The notes: a model not told the origin generated them from the letters alone. Shown: positions 48,701-57,404, counted from the stretch's first letter. The stretch: 63,028 nt of DNA from a virus (IMGVR_UViG_3300035188_000849:1-63028), one strand, 5' to 3'. A program made the numbers and translations.

Positions 48701-49682
48701 TTTGCAAATTGCGTATCATAAATCAACAAACACAAATAATCTACCGCTTCATGTTAGTTGTGCTAGAGATGGAACTGCGGAATGGACTAACTGGAATAAC
48801 GATAATATAATTGATCCAGAAGATCCCGGTACAGTTTTTGAATCTACTAATTGGTGGCAAAGATTAAGAGGTTGGTATTTGCCGTGGTATAATGAAAGAA
48901 TTGGTGCATATGGAGAATCATTAGCAGAGATTGATAATTATGATAATTGGAGTGATGAAACTAAATTAAGAATTTTATCATATTATTATCCACTACAAGA
49001 CGGTTCTCCCATTTTAGATGAAAGTTCTGAGGGAACTTTAGATCAATTAACTGGAGAATTATTTTTCTATAAACCCGAAGATCAGGAATTTGGTCCAATA
49101 CAAGGTGGAGCAAGTTTAATTGCAATTCCACCACCAATTGGAACACCACCAGAAGCCTATGGAACAACAGCAACAAAAAATGTTCCTATTAATGGTGTAT
49201 CAAAAGGTTTACCCAGAGGAATTTTTGGAAGAAACCTAAGATATAATCTAGACAAATTTAGAACAGCAACCGTGTTTTACCATGAGGAAAACGGTGTTTT
49301 AGTACAAACTATGCCATTTGTTCCTCTTGGAGACAAACATGTTTCTGTTCCAGTTCTTTATATTAATGGATGGTTTGATTCTTCTGCGGAATGTACTACT
49401 TCGTGGGGTCCTCAGTGTATAGGTCTAGGAGGTCCTTGTAGTAATTCTCCGCCTTGCACTGCAACTCCGGGATGTTGGGGTTGTGCCGGAACTGGTGGTG
49501 GAAATGGAAGTAATTGGTTTGCTAATGTAGGACTAATTGGAACTTCTTATGATTTTACTTCGGAAACAGCACCACTAGTTCAAAATTCAACAACCAATAG
49601 TAAAACAAAAAATGTTAAAATTGCAGATGGAATCTGTGTAAATATGTTATGTCCAGAATGTGATTCATACGAAAGTTGCTAA
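45747..49682 (+). CDS. Largest adhesin paralogue: collagen-like, seven Cys modules, unique C-terminus
   Basis: 1311 aa. The N-terminus has collagen-like 'GSKGPTGPTGSPQPIPGSTG', then a beta domain. About seven cysteine-rich modules follow (nt ~46723-47727); the last three switch style to 'CYRCDQGTNGCNC', 'CYKCNGTVCEQTTSCSTC' and 'CYKECENCQC'. From residue ~665 on there is no Lcl domain but a ~640-aa region unlike its siblings: 'SGGWATLAARHMQAPYRAVA', 'WGRMTQAWETQFCGLGLYFR' and 'GYQGKNEILNDMVAGMNTAL'. This could be an enzymatic or receptor-binding domain; I recognise no catalytic motif. A Cys/Gly-rich knob closes the protein ('GCWGCAGTGGGNG'). Confidence 0.7.
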   Translation: MQDDIGYSSIFPTSGAGFAGSKGPTGPTGSPQPIPGSTGATGSDSSYIVSIEVNQDGQIEALSSDDIISVTGTLKGPTGIYAGLTALSVGNGIPFIKGVCGGITFDFYNIRTSGSLGITYSEDGSLKITISQTNSESGGISASTEPNRIVYIQRNTHIMSTDLIPQVSTNSNRIGSLNYSYVNFGGETAGRNVVSDIRETILSAGPIRIGEKIVTLDNFYDHGGADGITLDVSRATVFELTTPIGIKAFKHNPIPEGQIMSVTMVVHGEDVWNFPNDVVFDQSSSPVFYPGTNILHLWKSSDSSIWRANFSARGFGVSEITDPGSKGSCCYYDADGTRRCVEYATQTYCNEKNGTFAAFTSCTNNPCVTSDDNGEFNGICCSEGRCIPNIDINLCQAINGYFIEGITCGQFGLYPDDDASNLSTEENISGLCYNKCKEPSICCKDGLCLGNLTQEHCEQVLGGKIVAASNCVTASCCDHVNAPGACCKANEDNTYECSQVNTPFECLSSGGIYMGRNSSCETINCSCDINETTTCYRCDQGTNGCNCVPELISSGTCNSFGYYDTPTECSNNCIQKTCYKCNGTVCEQTTSCSTCPDGYTEGSCIQDITCQTKTCYKECENCQCDSQIVSADEQCPDEYENSSCDCDTSICDRQIACFWCFPQTNSNIANLSPLTSGGWATLAARHMQAPYRAVAFLNSEGITRLNNHTSQSEQLSITLPSLDGSTTRIVNVLTEQYTEDGTTYEIPYFVETLTSNTNINVANLPTAPATIHSNPLSVTGSYRCYYIGSYQHSTANPIENRTRCLNAFGYQNVNQQKCKLCDKMEEINYELLPTPDFPEGTYNISSVEPYSVIINDYSAYAPFPPLWGRMTQAWETQFCGLGLYFRQTLNLRLMSDQRILEMCHSARTGQLKGFMHKLMQKFKSGYQGKNEILNDMVAGMNTALGRPEYVGPHVNTIFSAFPASHFIQYDPYLLSTIVPETYGSPLQIAYHKSTNTNNLPLHVSCARDGTAEWTNWNNDNIIDPEDPGTVFESTNWWQRLRGWYLPWYNERIGAYGESLAEIDNYDNWSDETKLRILSYYYPLQDGSPILDESSEGTLDQLTGELFFYKPEDQEFGPIQGGASLIAIPPPIGTPPEAYGTTATKNVPINGVSKGLPRGIFGRNLRYNLDKFRTATVFYHEENGVLVQTMPFVPLGDKHVSVPVLYINGWFDSSAECTTSWGPQCIGLGGPCSNSPPCTATPGCWGCAGTGGGNGSNWFANVGLIGTSYDFTSETAPLVQNSTTNSKTKNVKIADGICVNMLCPECDSYESC
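46723..47727 (+). repeat. About seven cysteine-rich modules
   Basis: Copies 1-4 keep the GxCC opening (GSCCYYD, GICCSEGRC, SICCKDGLC, GACCKANED). Copies 5-7 open TCYRC, TCYKC and TCYKEC and look like a second module type expanded locally. Confidence 0.75.
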
Positions 49683-52247
49683 ATGTCAATCCAATTTAGA
49701 ACAAAATCTCGAACATCAATAAATTATTCTAGTTTCATTGGAAACAGCGGATTGACTGGCTGTTGCTATGTTTACGAAAATAATGAAGTTGTTCAGAATC
49801 AAAATTATACATTATCACAATGCAATCAACAAGACGGACTATTTAAACCCGGAACATGTGATCCAACTTTTAACTTATTACCATCTTCGATGGGTTGCTG
49901 CTGTGCATGTTCATTAAAAGAAGAAACCGGAAATCCACTATCCTCACTTACACTCTGTGAATGTGAAAGTATAAGTGGCAAATGGACACTGGGTTCATGT
50001 GATAATTTAACTGAAAATGAATATTGTATATCTGGAACTCAAGAACAATCAAACACAATAGATTTTAGAAACAAAAAAGCATGTTGTCATCCAAGCATAT
50101 CAGAGGATGGAACTGTTTTTTCTGATTGCACTGACGTTTGTAGCGAAAAGGAGTGTGCAGAAAAAGCAATAGTTCCTTATACTGCCACATATTACAACAA
50201 CGGAAGAGTGTGTGATGTTGAAGTTGGTTCTGCCGCATCTGTGAGAGATGAATGTAAATTATCTGAATCTAGCAAAGTAATATTAAATTCTTGTGAAAAT
50301 GGAACAAATTTGTTTTGTTGGAACAAGGGTGGTCAGAATAGATGTGATTTTAAATACGAATTTAGTGATATTTTATTACAATCTTTATATCCGGGAAGTT
50401 ATTTTGAAAATGTAAATCAATACGTTGTTCAATTGAAGAATTTTTCATCTCCACAAAATTTAAGTATTGCCATATTGGGTTCACAATATGGATCATCTTT
50501 TCCAGACATAGAAGATTTTGCAAAATCTCTTCTAATTAGAATAAAAAAAATATGTCCGGGAAGTTTGTCGTTCGATAATTCAATATCCGAGCCAGATAAG
50601 TGGATTGATGGATATTTTGCCTTAATGGACAATAACAACATTCCACGTTATTATTCTTCTCCGAATTATATTTCTAATAATTTTGAAAATTCTGCCAACT
50701 CTCCAATTCCAACCCAAACACCAATAGCGCCAGTAAAGGATTTAATTGCGACTAGAACATTTAGTGCTTGGATTGATTCATCAAATAATGTCAAAATTTT
50801 TGGAAGATTTTATTCTGGAAGTTTAAATCAATACAAAACATTTAGTATAAGCACAAAACTTAAAAAAATATACCAACACAATTTGGCGCCAGTGGGTTTT
50901 GATACTCATCAATCTATACCAGAATATTCTACAGTAGGATTTGTTGGACAGAAGTTGGATGGAACTTTTGAATATTTTTCTCCATTTATTTCACAAATTC
51001 AACAACTTCAACAGATACAACAAATAATCAGAAGTTTACCACCAAAGGATTATGTTAATGCATCTTTTGGAAACAGTACTTTCTGCGGAATAGAAGCAGA
51101 TGGAACAATGTCTTGTGTTTCTCTAAACAACGAACTATTACAAAAATATCCGATAAACAAAAAGTATAAATTGGTTTCTTGCACCAGTGCTCTTTCCAGT
51201 GAGTTCTCAGGAATAAACAACCCAAACAATGAATATTGTTTTGCCGTAGACGAAGATAATAAATTTGTAAAAATGTCATCCCAACTATTTGAGTTCTACA
51301 GAGAACCTTCTTCATCAAATACTGATGTAATTGGTTTGTCTTGTTACAATAATTATTGTTTGTCTGTAGTTGAGCCTGATGAGAATATTTGTAACAGCCA
51401 ATTACTGGGAAGTTGCTGTACATGTACAGAAGACATAACAAATTGCATTCAAACAATTCAAGGAACTTGTTTAGAACTGGGTGGTGATTTTACAAGCGGC
51501 GGAATATGTTGTAATTTAAATCAAACAGAAAATTGTATTAATTGCTCTAATATTCCAAACTGCAACAATTTTACAATAATATCTTCTACTAGTTCTGAAT
51601 CAGACCTTCCAACCTCAGAATTGACATATTATAAAGATGGATTATATGTTGGCATTTTTGAACCGGGAAGTCCAATAAATCAACAGGGATCTATTGTAAA
51701 CGGAAACCCATATACTGGAAATGCACTTAACTATAAACCTAATGTAGTTGGTTATGGTACTACTTCCAAAAAATGGGCAATCATAGTGTCTCCAAGTGAT
51801 TATGAATTGAATTATTTAAATGAAGATTCGGAGAATCAAGAAATAATACCAGCATCAATGTATGATGGTCTTTGGAATACTTACGGAAACAATAATGAAT
51901 ATTTTGGAATTATGTCCAAAACAATGCAAACTTTACGAGAAAAATCTAGGCTTTCTGGGTGGTATCTACCTTCTAAAAATGAATTAGAGTTTATCAATAA
52001 ACAAATAAATCATGGATTTTTTATACCAGAGATATTTAAATCTTTAAAGAATGAAATTTACTTGACCTCTACACCATATTTTAAAATAAATTCTGATACA
52101 ATATTTGACATAGATAAACAAATATTTGAAGGCAATTCGTTTATGTATGGTCAAAATTTTAGTAAATTAGATTATGGTACTATATACTTAGTACCAAGAA
52201 CTAAAAATGTAAATGTTCGTCTTATAAGACGAATTGAATTGGAGTAA
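49683..52247 (+). CDS. Large adhesin paralogue 4: Cys modules, RCC1-like middle, Lcl-like C-terminus
   Basis: The 854-aa protein lacks the collagen-like run and starts almost at once with cysteine modules (nt ~49761-50213: 'GCCYVYENNE', 'GCCCACSLKEE', 'ACCHPSISEDGTV'). The middle (~residues 340-560) has 'FCGIEADGTMSCVSLNN' and 'EYCFAVDEDNKFVKMSS', reminiscent of RCC1-type beta-propeller blades. One more Cys module follows ('GSCCTCTEDITNC'). The C-terminus is Lcl/DUF1566-like ('SGWYLPSKNELEFINKQ', 'RTKNVNVRLIRRIELE'). Probably another receptor-binding appendage. Confidence 0.7.
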   Translation: MSIQFRTKSRTSINYSSFIGNSGLTGCCYVYENNEVVQNQNYTLSQCNQQDGLFKPGTCDPTFNLLPSSMGCCCACSLKEETGNPLSSLTLCECESISGKWTLGSCDNLTENEYCISGTQEQSNTIDFRNKKACCHPSISEDGTVFSDCTDVCSEKECAEKAIVPYTATYYNNGRVCDVEVGSAASVRDECKLSESSKVILNSCENGTNLFCWNKGGQNRCDFKYEFSDILLQSLYPGSYFENVNQYVVQLKNFSSPQNLSIAILGSQYGSSFPDIEDFAKSLLIRIKKICPGSLSFDNSISEPDKWIDGYFALMDNNNIPRYYSSPNYISNNFENSANSPIPTQTPIAPVKDLIATRTFSAWIDSSNNVKIFGRFYSGSLNQYKTFSISTKLKKIYQHNLAPVGFDTHQSIPEYSTVGFVGQKLDGTFEYFSPFISQIQQLQQIQQIIRSLPPKDYVNASFGNSTFCGIEADGTMSCVSLNNELLQKYPINKKYKLVSCTSALSSEFSGINNPNNEYCFAVDEDNKFVKMSSQLFEFYREPSSSNTDVIGLSCYNNYCLSVVEPDENICNSQLLGSCCTCTEDITNCIQTIQGTCLELGGDFTSGGICCNLNQTENCINCSNIPNCNNFTIISSTSSESDLPTSELTYYKDGLYVGIFEPGSPINQQGSIVNGNPYTGNALNYKPNVVGYGTTSKKWAIIVSPSDYELNYLNEDSENQEIIPASMYDGLWNTYGNNNEYFGIMSKTMQTLREKSRLSGWYLPSKNELEFINKQINHGFFIPEIFKSLKNEIYLTSTPYFKINSDTIFDIDKQIFEGNSFMYGQNFSKLDYGTIYLVPRTKNVNVRLIRRIELE

Positions 52248-52253
52248 TAAATT

Positions 52254-52838
52254 ATGAGTGAAAATTCTTCGTGTTCAAATAAACCAAATCCAATCGAATT
52301 TAGAACTGTAGCAGTCCCAGACAATAAAAGTGTTATCTCCAAAAAGATAGGGATGATTCAAAGTTTTGCCATGTCTTTGACTTCTAGAGGATTAAACGAG
52401 AAAAAAATCAACCGGGCAACTAAGCAACTCAGAGTATTAAGTTGTTTTGGAGATAAGCACCTAAACGGTGTAGTTCCTCCATGCGAACACCTAAAGGAAA
52501 GCAAAACAGAGGGACAATACTTCTGTGGTGGATGTGGTTGCGGAGATAGACAAGGAACTTGGTTGGTAGCCAACGGAAACGACTACAGTAAACTAGATTA
52601 TCCAAAACTTAATTGCCCAATAACTATGCCAGGGTTTACTAATTATACCCCAAGTAAACCAGATGAAGCAGTTGCACCAATAACTAGAAAATATTACATT
52701 GAAAATATTGCTTTTGAGGATCTTAATAAGATGCCTGTCACTTTACCAGATATGCCAGAAGCAATGCGTAAAGTAATGGACGAACGAGAAGCCAAGATGT
52801 TGGAGCAAAATAAACTGAATAGTCAACCACTTCAGTAA
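52254..52838 (+). CDS. Small zinc-binding protein, 194 aa
   Basis: A Cys/His cluster, 'SCFGDKHLNGVVPPCEHL' then 'FCGGCGCGDRQGTW' and 'LNCPITMPGF', has the C..C / CGxCGC / CP layout of small zinc-ribbon proteins found in phages. The C-terminal helix is charged. It sits between the last adhesin and gp13, at the site where T4 has wac (fibritin), but lacks a fibritin coiled coil. Function unknown; possibly an assembly chaperone or a minor collar protein. Confidence 0.55.
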   Translation: MSENSSCSNKPNPIEFRTVAVPDNKSVISKKIGMIQSFAMSLTSRGLNEKKINRATKQLRVLSCFGDKHLNGVVPPCEHLKESKTEGQYFCGGCGCGDRQGTWLVANGNDYSKLDYPKLNCPITMPGFTNYTPSKPDEAVAPITRKYYIENIAFEDLNKMPVTLPDMPEAMRKVMDEREAKMLEQNKLNSQPLQ

Positions 52839-52848
52839 TATTTAAAGC

Positions 52849-52856
52849 CATAAATA
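52849..52856 (+). promoter_or_regulatory. T4-type late promoter (CATAAATA) for the neck/packaging genes
   Basis: CATAAATA lies 17 bases before the gp13 start, followed by a Shine-Dalgarno AAGGAG. Confidence 0.75.
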
Positions 52857-52872
52857 ACTTTAAGGAGAATTT

Positions 52873-53679
52873 ATGGCAGCACCAAACTCAAGACAAACCC
52901 TAATTGAGTATGCTTTAAGACAACTTGGAGCACCAGTTGTTGATATCAATGTGGATTGGCAACAATGTGAAGATCGTCTTGATGATGCACTTCAATACTT
53001 CTCAGAGAGACACTTTGACGGAGTAGAAAGAGCATATTTCCTGTATACGTTAACTGAACAGGACATGACAAACGAATACATCAACACGGATGATTTGGGA
53101 CCAGTGAATGGTTTTGGTGGTGATGGTCCTACCGGAAAAGATATTCTCAGTGTCGTCAAAGTATTTCAGTTTGGCCCATTTAGCAATATTTCGATGTTTG
53201 ATGTTCGATATCAAATGGCTCTAACTGACTATTTTGGTATCAATACAAATCTTATGTCTAGCAGAAATATGGGTCTTGCACAATATGACAGCACAAAGAG
53301 ATATATCAATATGATTCAAGATCTCTTTCAACCAGAAAAAACTGTTAGATTCAGCAAAGTAACAAATAAACTTCAAATCGAAATGAATTGGAGAGAAGAG
53401 TTAACAGTTGGTAGAAAAATTATAATTGAAGCCTATGTTTCATTAGATCCACAAAAATTTCCAGAGATCTACAATGATCGCCTATTGAAAAAATATGTAA
53501 CAGCACTTATCAAGAAACAATGGGGAATGAATATGGCTAAGTTTGGTGGTGTTCAACTACCTGGCGGTGTTACTCTTCGTGGTCCAGAGATAGTTGCAGA
53601 AGCAATTGGAGAAATTCAATTAATTGAAGCACAAGTTCAACTTGAATACGAACTACCAATTAACTTCATGATGGGTTAA
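52873..53679 (+). CDS. 13: Neck protein gp13
   Basis: gp13 and gp14 close the head and receive the tail. The 268-aa protein shows the gp13 family pattern: 'LIEYALRQLGAPVVDINVDW', 'CEDRLDDALQYFSERHFDGV', 'RAYFLYTLTEQD' and a C-terminal helix 'EAIGEIQLIEAQVQLEYELP'. It is a little shorter than T4 gp13 (309 aa). It is the first gene of the neck-to-portal late operon, behind its own late promoter. Confidence 0.9.
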   Translation: MAAPNSRQTLIEYALRQLGAPVVDINVDWQQCEDRLDDALQYFSERHFDGVERAYFLYTLTEQDMTNEYINTDDLGPVNGFGGDGPTGKDILSVVKVFQFGPFSNISMFDVRYQMALTDYFGINTNLMSSRNMGLAQYDSTKRYINMIQDLFQPEKTVRFSKVTNKLQIEMNWREELTVGRKIIIEAYVSLDPQKFPEIYNDRLLKKYVTALIKKQWGMNMAKFGGVQLPGGVTLRGPEIVAEAIGEIQLIEAQVQLEYELPINFMMG

Positions 53680-53682
53680 TAA

Positions 53683-54594
53683 ATGGCTAAAAATCCCTAC
53701 TTCAAAGATTATTCAGGTGAACAAAATATCATCGAAGATCTCTCAATTGAGATCATTAAAACGATGGGTAGGGAGATGCTTTATATTCCGAGAGAACAAT
53801 ATAACGGAATAACAGAATTCGGCGAAGCACAATATAAGTACACCAAAATTTTTCCTTTGGAAATGTATATTGCCTCAGTAAATGGTTTTGAAGGACAGGG
53901 AGATATAATTTCTAAATTTGGTCTTGAAGTAAGAGATAAAGTAAACTTAATAGTATCAAGAAAAAGATTTGATCAAGAGGTAGGGGAAAGATACGGTATT
54001 ACCAGACCGCGAGAAGGAGATTTAATTTACTTTCCCCTCAGCAAAGGATTGTTTGAAATAAACTTTGTTGAACATGAAAATCCATTTTATCAAGCAGGAA
54101 AATTGTACACTTATTTTCTAGTATGTGAACTCACCACAATTGACGGTGATGAGTTTAGAACCGAAAATAGTGAAGTTGATATAGTACAAGACGAAATAAA
54201 AACAAAAATTTACGAATTGTCTATTACTACTAGTGTAAATTCAGTATCTAGATATGCCGATGGTGAGACTGTTTATCAGGTGTACGGAGTTACTGGTGGT
54301 TCCTACTCAACGGCAACCGGAGAAGCAACTCTAATAAGACATGACTTTACAAACAGCAAATTATTGATTGCCGGCATAAGTGGTTCTTTTAACTATGCGG
54401 GACAAACAATCAGGGGAAGAAGATCTGGTGCAGAATTCTACGTTACCGGAATGACTGGAACAAATATAGTCATACCAATATCTCCAGTTACAAATGAAAC
54501 ACTGGGAGACAATGAAGTTATAGAAATGGACAAAGACTTTAATGAAATTTATGATTTTACTGACATTGATCCATTCTCGGAGGGTAATTACTAA
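53683..54594 (+). CDS. 14: Neck protein gp14
   Basis: It matches T4 gp14 in the N-terminal 170 residues: 'EIIKTMGREMLYIPREQYNG', 'MYIASVNGFEGQGDIISKFG', 'PREGDLIYFPLSKGLFEINF' and 'ENPFYQAGKLYTYFL'. It is longer (303 vs 256 aa) because of a C-terminal beta insertion with two 'VTGGSYSTATGEATLI'-type repeats. It forms the neck with gp13. The next start overlaps its last base. Confidence 0.9.
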   Translation: MAKNPYFKDYSGEQNIIEDLSIEIIKTMGREMLYIPREQYNGITEFGEAQYKYTKIFPLEMYIASVNGFEGQGDIISKFGLEVRDKVNLIVSRKRFDQEVGERYGITRPREGDLIYFPLSKGLFEINFVEHENPFYQAGKLYTYFLVCELTTIDGDEFRTENSEVDIVQDEIKTKIYELSITTSVNSVSRYADGETVYQVYGVTGGSYSTATGEATLIRHDFTNSKLLIAGISGSFNYAGQTIRGRRSGAEFYVTGMTGTNIVIPISPVTNETLGDNEVIEMDKDFNEIYDFTDIDPFSEGNY

Positions 54595-55259
54595 TGTTTG
54601 ATTATTTTTACAACGAAACTCTTCGAAAAATTACTTTAGCGTTTGGTGGACTGTTTGATGAAATATACATCGAAAAGAAAACACCAGAAGACACAATAGA
54701 AAGAGTCAGAGTTCCTTTGACTTATTCTAGTAAAGAAAAATTCATAAGAAGACTAAACGAGGCAAGTTCTATTTCAAATAATGTAAAAATTGAAACGTAT
54801 TTGCCAAAAATGTCATTTAGTATGGTAAACATGGGTTATGATGTTTTGCGAAAAGTAAACAAAGTAAATAGAAAGTTCAAAGTAACTGGTACAGGAGAAA
54901 ACAGTAAAACATATCAAGGTTTTACAGAAGTTCCGTATAATGTTCAATTTGAAGTTGGTGTTTATACAAGAAATGTAGAAGATAACTTACAAATTATAGA
55001 ACAAATCATTCCTTACTTTTCTCCAGAATTTATTGTGACTTTAAAAATGAATAAATTAGATACCCACGTTGATGTGCCTATAGTATTAACAGGTATCAAT
55101 TTTACAGACACATATGATGGAGATTTTTTAACAAGAAGAATGGTAACATCAAATTTAAACTTCATAGCAAAGGCTCATGTGTTTGCAAAAGTTGTTGAAG
55201 GTGGTTCTGGAATAATTAAAGAAGTTGATGTTAATGTTTTTGAGGATGATGAACTATGA
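54594..55259 (+). CDS. 15: Tail terminator/sheath stabiliser gp15
   Basis: gp15 caps the finished tail tube and sheath and joins them to the neck. The 221-aa protein aligns well with T4 gp15 (272 aa): 'MFDYFYNETLRKITLAFGGL', 'RVPLTYSSKEKFIRRLNEAS', 'VKIETYLPKMSFSMVNMGYD' and 'EIIPYF'-type 'EQIIPYFSPEFIVTL'. It lacks T4's C-terminal Pro-rich tail. The stop overlaps the gp16 start (ATGA). Confidence 0.92.
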   Translation: MFDYFYNETLRKITLAFGGLFDEIYIEKKTPEDTIERVRVPLTYSSKEKFIRRLNEASSISNNVKIETYLPKMSFSMVNMGYDVLRKVNKVNRKFKVTGTGENSKTYQGFTEVPYNVQFEVGVYTRNVEDNLQIIEQIIPYFSPEFIVTLKMNKLDTHVDVPIVLTGINFTDTYDGDFLTRRMVTSNLNFIAKAHVFAKVVEGGSGIIKEVDVNVFEDDEL

Positions 55260-55711
55260 ATGATAAAGTTCCACCGATATTTGACACAATTTCTGAAAGT
55301 CTCGGAGTCGAGTTCAATCCAAGCAAAAAAGAAATCACTTTACCAAAAGAAAAACTTGAAGAGCACGAAGAAAGAAAAGTTGAATCTGATTTTGAATATG
55401 CAAGAAAGAATCTTAAAGAACTTATCGATAAAGGAATGATAAGTTTAGAAAATGCAATTTCGTTGGCAGAAAGTCTAGATCAGCCTCGTGGTTTTGAGGT
55501 GGTATCCACCTTTGCAAAGCAACTAGCAGAAATGAACAAAGATTTAATGGATCTCCACAAGCAAAAGAAAGAGATTCAAAAAGAAAACATCACAGTAAAT
55601 AACAACACAACAAATGCCATATATGTTGGTTCGACAAGTGATCTCCAAGATCTTATAAACAAAGATCGGAGCAGAAAGAAGGCATTAGGTAATGGGGAAG
55701 AACAAAGATAA
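55256..55711 (+). CDS. 16: Small terminase subunit gp16
   Basis: gp16 assembles into rings that recognise DNA and regulate the packaging motor. The 151-aa length fits T4 gp16 (164 aa). The central helical hairpin ('YARKNLKELIDKGMISLENA', 'FEVVSTFAKQLAEMNKDLMD') matches the family's coiled-coil oligomerisation core. The C-terminus ('TSDLQDLINKD') is the gp17-contacting tail. It overlaps gp17 by 20 bases. Confidence 0.88.
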   Translation: MNDKVPPIFDTISESLGVEFNPSKKEITLPKEKLEEHEERKVESDFEYARKNLKELIDKGMISLENAISLAESLDQPRGFEVVSTFAKQLAEMNKDLMDLHKQKKEIQKENITVNNNTTNAIYVGSTSDLQDLINKDRSRKKALGNGEEQR

Positions 55712-57359
55712 AAGTTATCTAGGAAACCCAAACTTAAAGGGACCTGGTGTATCAATTGAGTTCACAAAAGAACAAATTGATGAATATGTTAAGTGTGCAA
55801 ACGATCCAATCTATTTCGTAAAAAATTACGTTAAGATTGTAACTCTAGACAGAGGTTTAGTACCCTTTGAACTATACGACTACCAAGAAGACATGGTTCG
55901 TAAGTTCCACGACAATCGTTATATCATAGCAAAATTACCCAGACAGTCTGGTAAATCTACAACAGTAATTGGATATATTCTACATTACATACTCTTTAAT
56001 CAAAATATGAGCGTGGCAATGTTGGCAAATAAACAATCAACTGCTCGCGAAATGTTATCAAGATTAAAACTTGCATATGAGTATTTACCAAAGTGGTTAC
56101 AACAGGGCATCCTAGAATGGAACAAAGGTTCTATTCAATTGGAAAACGGATCAAAGATTTTGGCATCTTCTACTTCGGCTTCCGCTGTTCGTGGTGGATC
56201 GTACAATATGTTGTTTTTGGACGAGTTCGCATTCGTTCCACAAAATATTGCTGAAGAGTTTTTTAGTTCAGTGTTCCCAACTATTACTTCAGGTATCAGC
56301 ACAAAGGTACTGATTATTTCAACCCCTAACGGCTTGAATATGTTCTATAAACTATGGAAAGGTGCAAATAAAAAAGCCGGAGATCCCGGTAAAAATGAAT
56401 ATGTTCCAATAGAAGTACACTGGTCGCAAGTTCCAATCACAGCCGGTGGAAAATTAAGGGATCAAAAATGGAAAGAAGAGATGATAAAGCAAACATCGGA
56501 AAAGCAATTTGAATCCGAGTTTGAATGTAACTTTTTAGGATCTTCTAATACTTTAATATCAACAGCAAAATTAAATTCAATGTCTTGGTCTGATCCAATA
56601 TTACTAACAAAAGAAGGATTGACTGTTTATGAAGAACCAAAAGAAGATCATTTATATTTTATAACAGTTGATACTGCCAGAGGACAAGGTAGAGACTATA
56701 GTGCATTTACTGTAATCGACGCAACATCTTCTCCTTATAAATTGGTTTGTAAATTTAGAAACAATTTAATATCTCCTATGCTTTTTCCAACGGTCATAGA
56801 AAAAACAGGACACAAATATAATAAAGCATATGTGTTTGTAGAAATTAATGATATTGGTGGACAAGTTGCAGATATTTTACATAGCGAATTAGAATATGAA
56901 CACATACTTATGTCTAGCATGAAAGGCAGAAAAGGACAAGTTGTAACTGGTGGATTTGGTAAAGGAGAAGCAGTATTTGGAGTTAGAACCACCAGTCAAG
57001 TCAAACGACTTGGTTGTTCTGTTTTAAAAAATTTAATAGAACAAGATAAATTGCTTTTAGAAGACTACGACATATTAAATGAACTAATGTCATTTGTTAG
57101 TAAAGCCCAAAGTTACTCGGCCGAAGATGGACACACAGATGATTTAGTTATGTCTTTGGTTTTGTTTGCTTGGTTGTCTCGTCAACCATATTTTAAGGAA
57201 CTAACCAATTTGGATACTAGATTGGCTCTATTTAAGAACGAAATCAAACAATTAGAGGAAGATTTGGCACCATTTGGGTTTATTTCTACCTATGACGAAG
57301 AAGATACAAAGACTTTTACTGATGGTAATGATATTTGGAGTACAGAAAGACTAAAATAA
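55692..57359 (+). CDS. 17: Large terminase gp17 (packaging ATPase-nuclease)
   Basis: gp17 pumps DNA into the prohead and cuts concatemers. The 555-aa protein (T4: 610 aa) has Walker A 'LPRQSGKST' (about residues 82-90), Walker B with catalytic Glu 'MLFLDEF' (~173-179) and the coupling motif region 'LIISTPNG'. A C-terminal RNase-H-like nuclease carries acidic ligands 'FITVDTARGQGRDYS' (~323) and 'HTDDLVMSLVL' (~480). It starts inside the gp16 gene. It lacks the T4 N-terminal extension. Confidence 0.95.
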   Translation: MGKNKDKSYLGNPNLKGPGVSIEFTKEQIDEYVKCANDPIYFVKNYVKIVTLDRGLVPFELYDYQEDMVRKFHDNRYIIAKLPRQSGKSTTVIGYILHYILFNQNMSVAMLANKQSTAREMLSRLKLAYEYLPKWLQQGILEWNKGSIQLENGSKILASSTSASAVRGGSYNMLFLDEFAFVPQNIAEEFFSSVFPTITSGISTKVLIISTPNGLNMFYKLWKGANKKAGDPGKNEYVPIEVHWSQVPITAGGKLRDQKWKEEMIKQTSEKQFESEFECNFLGSSNTLISTAKLNSMSWSDPILLTKEGLTVYEEPKEDHLYFITVDTARGQGRDYSAFTVIDATSSPYKLVCKFRNNLISPMLFPTVIEKTGHKYNKAYVFVEINDIGGQVADILHSELEYEHILMSSMKGRKGQVVTGGFGKGEAVFGVRTTSQVKRLGCSVLKNLIEQDKLLLEDYDILNELMSFVSKAQSYSAEDGHTDDLVMSLVLFAWLSRQPYFKELTNLDTRLALFKNEIKQLEEDLAPFGFISTYDEEDTKTFTDGNDIWSTERLK

Positions 57360-57366
57360 CCAAAAC

Positions 57367-57374
57367 AATAAATA
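57367..57374 (+). promoter_or_regulatory. T4-type late promoter (AATAAATA) for the sheath gene
   Basis: AATAAATA, 31 bases before the sheath start codon, in the 45-bp gap after gp17, with AGGAG at 57393. Confidence 0.65.
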
Positions 57375-57404
57375 AAAGCAGTAAGGCATCTCTAGGAGAT
57401 TAAC

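Noticed and set aside
41600-52247. Diversity-generating retroelement acting on the Lcl/DUF1566-type C-termini
   Set aside because: Such domains can be variable targets, but no reverse transcriptase (no YxDD-type frame), no template repeat and no accessory gene is present in the window.
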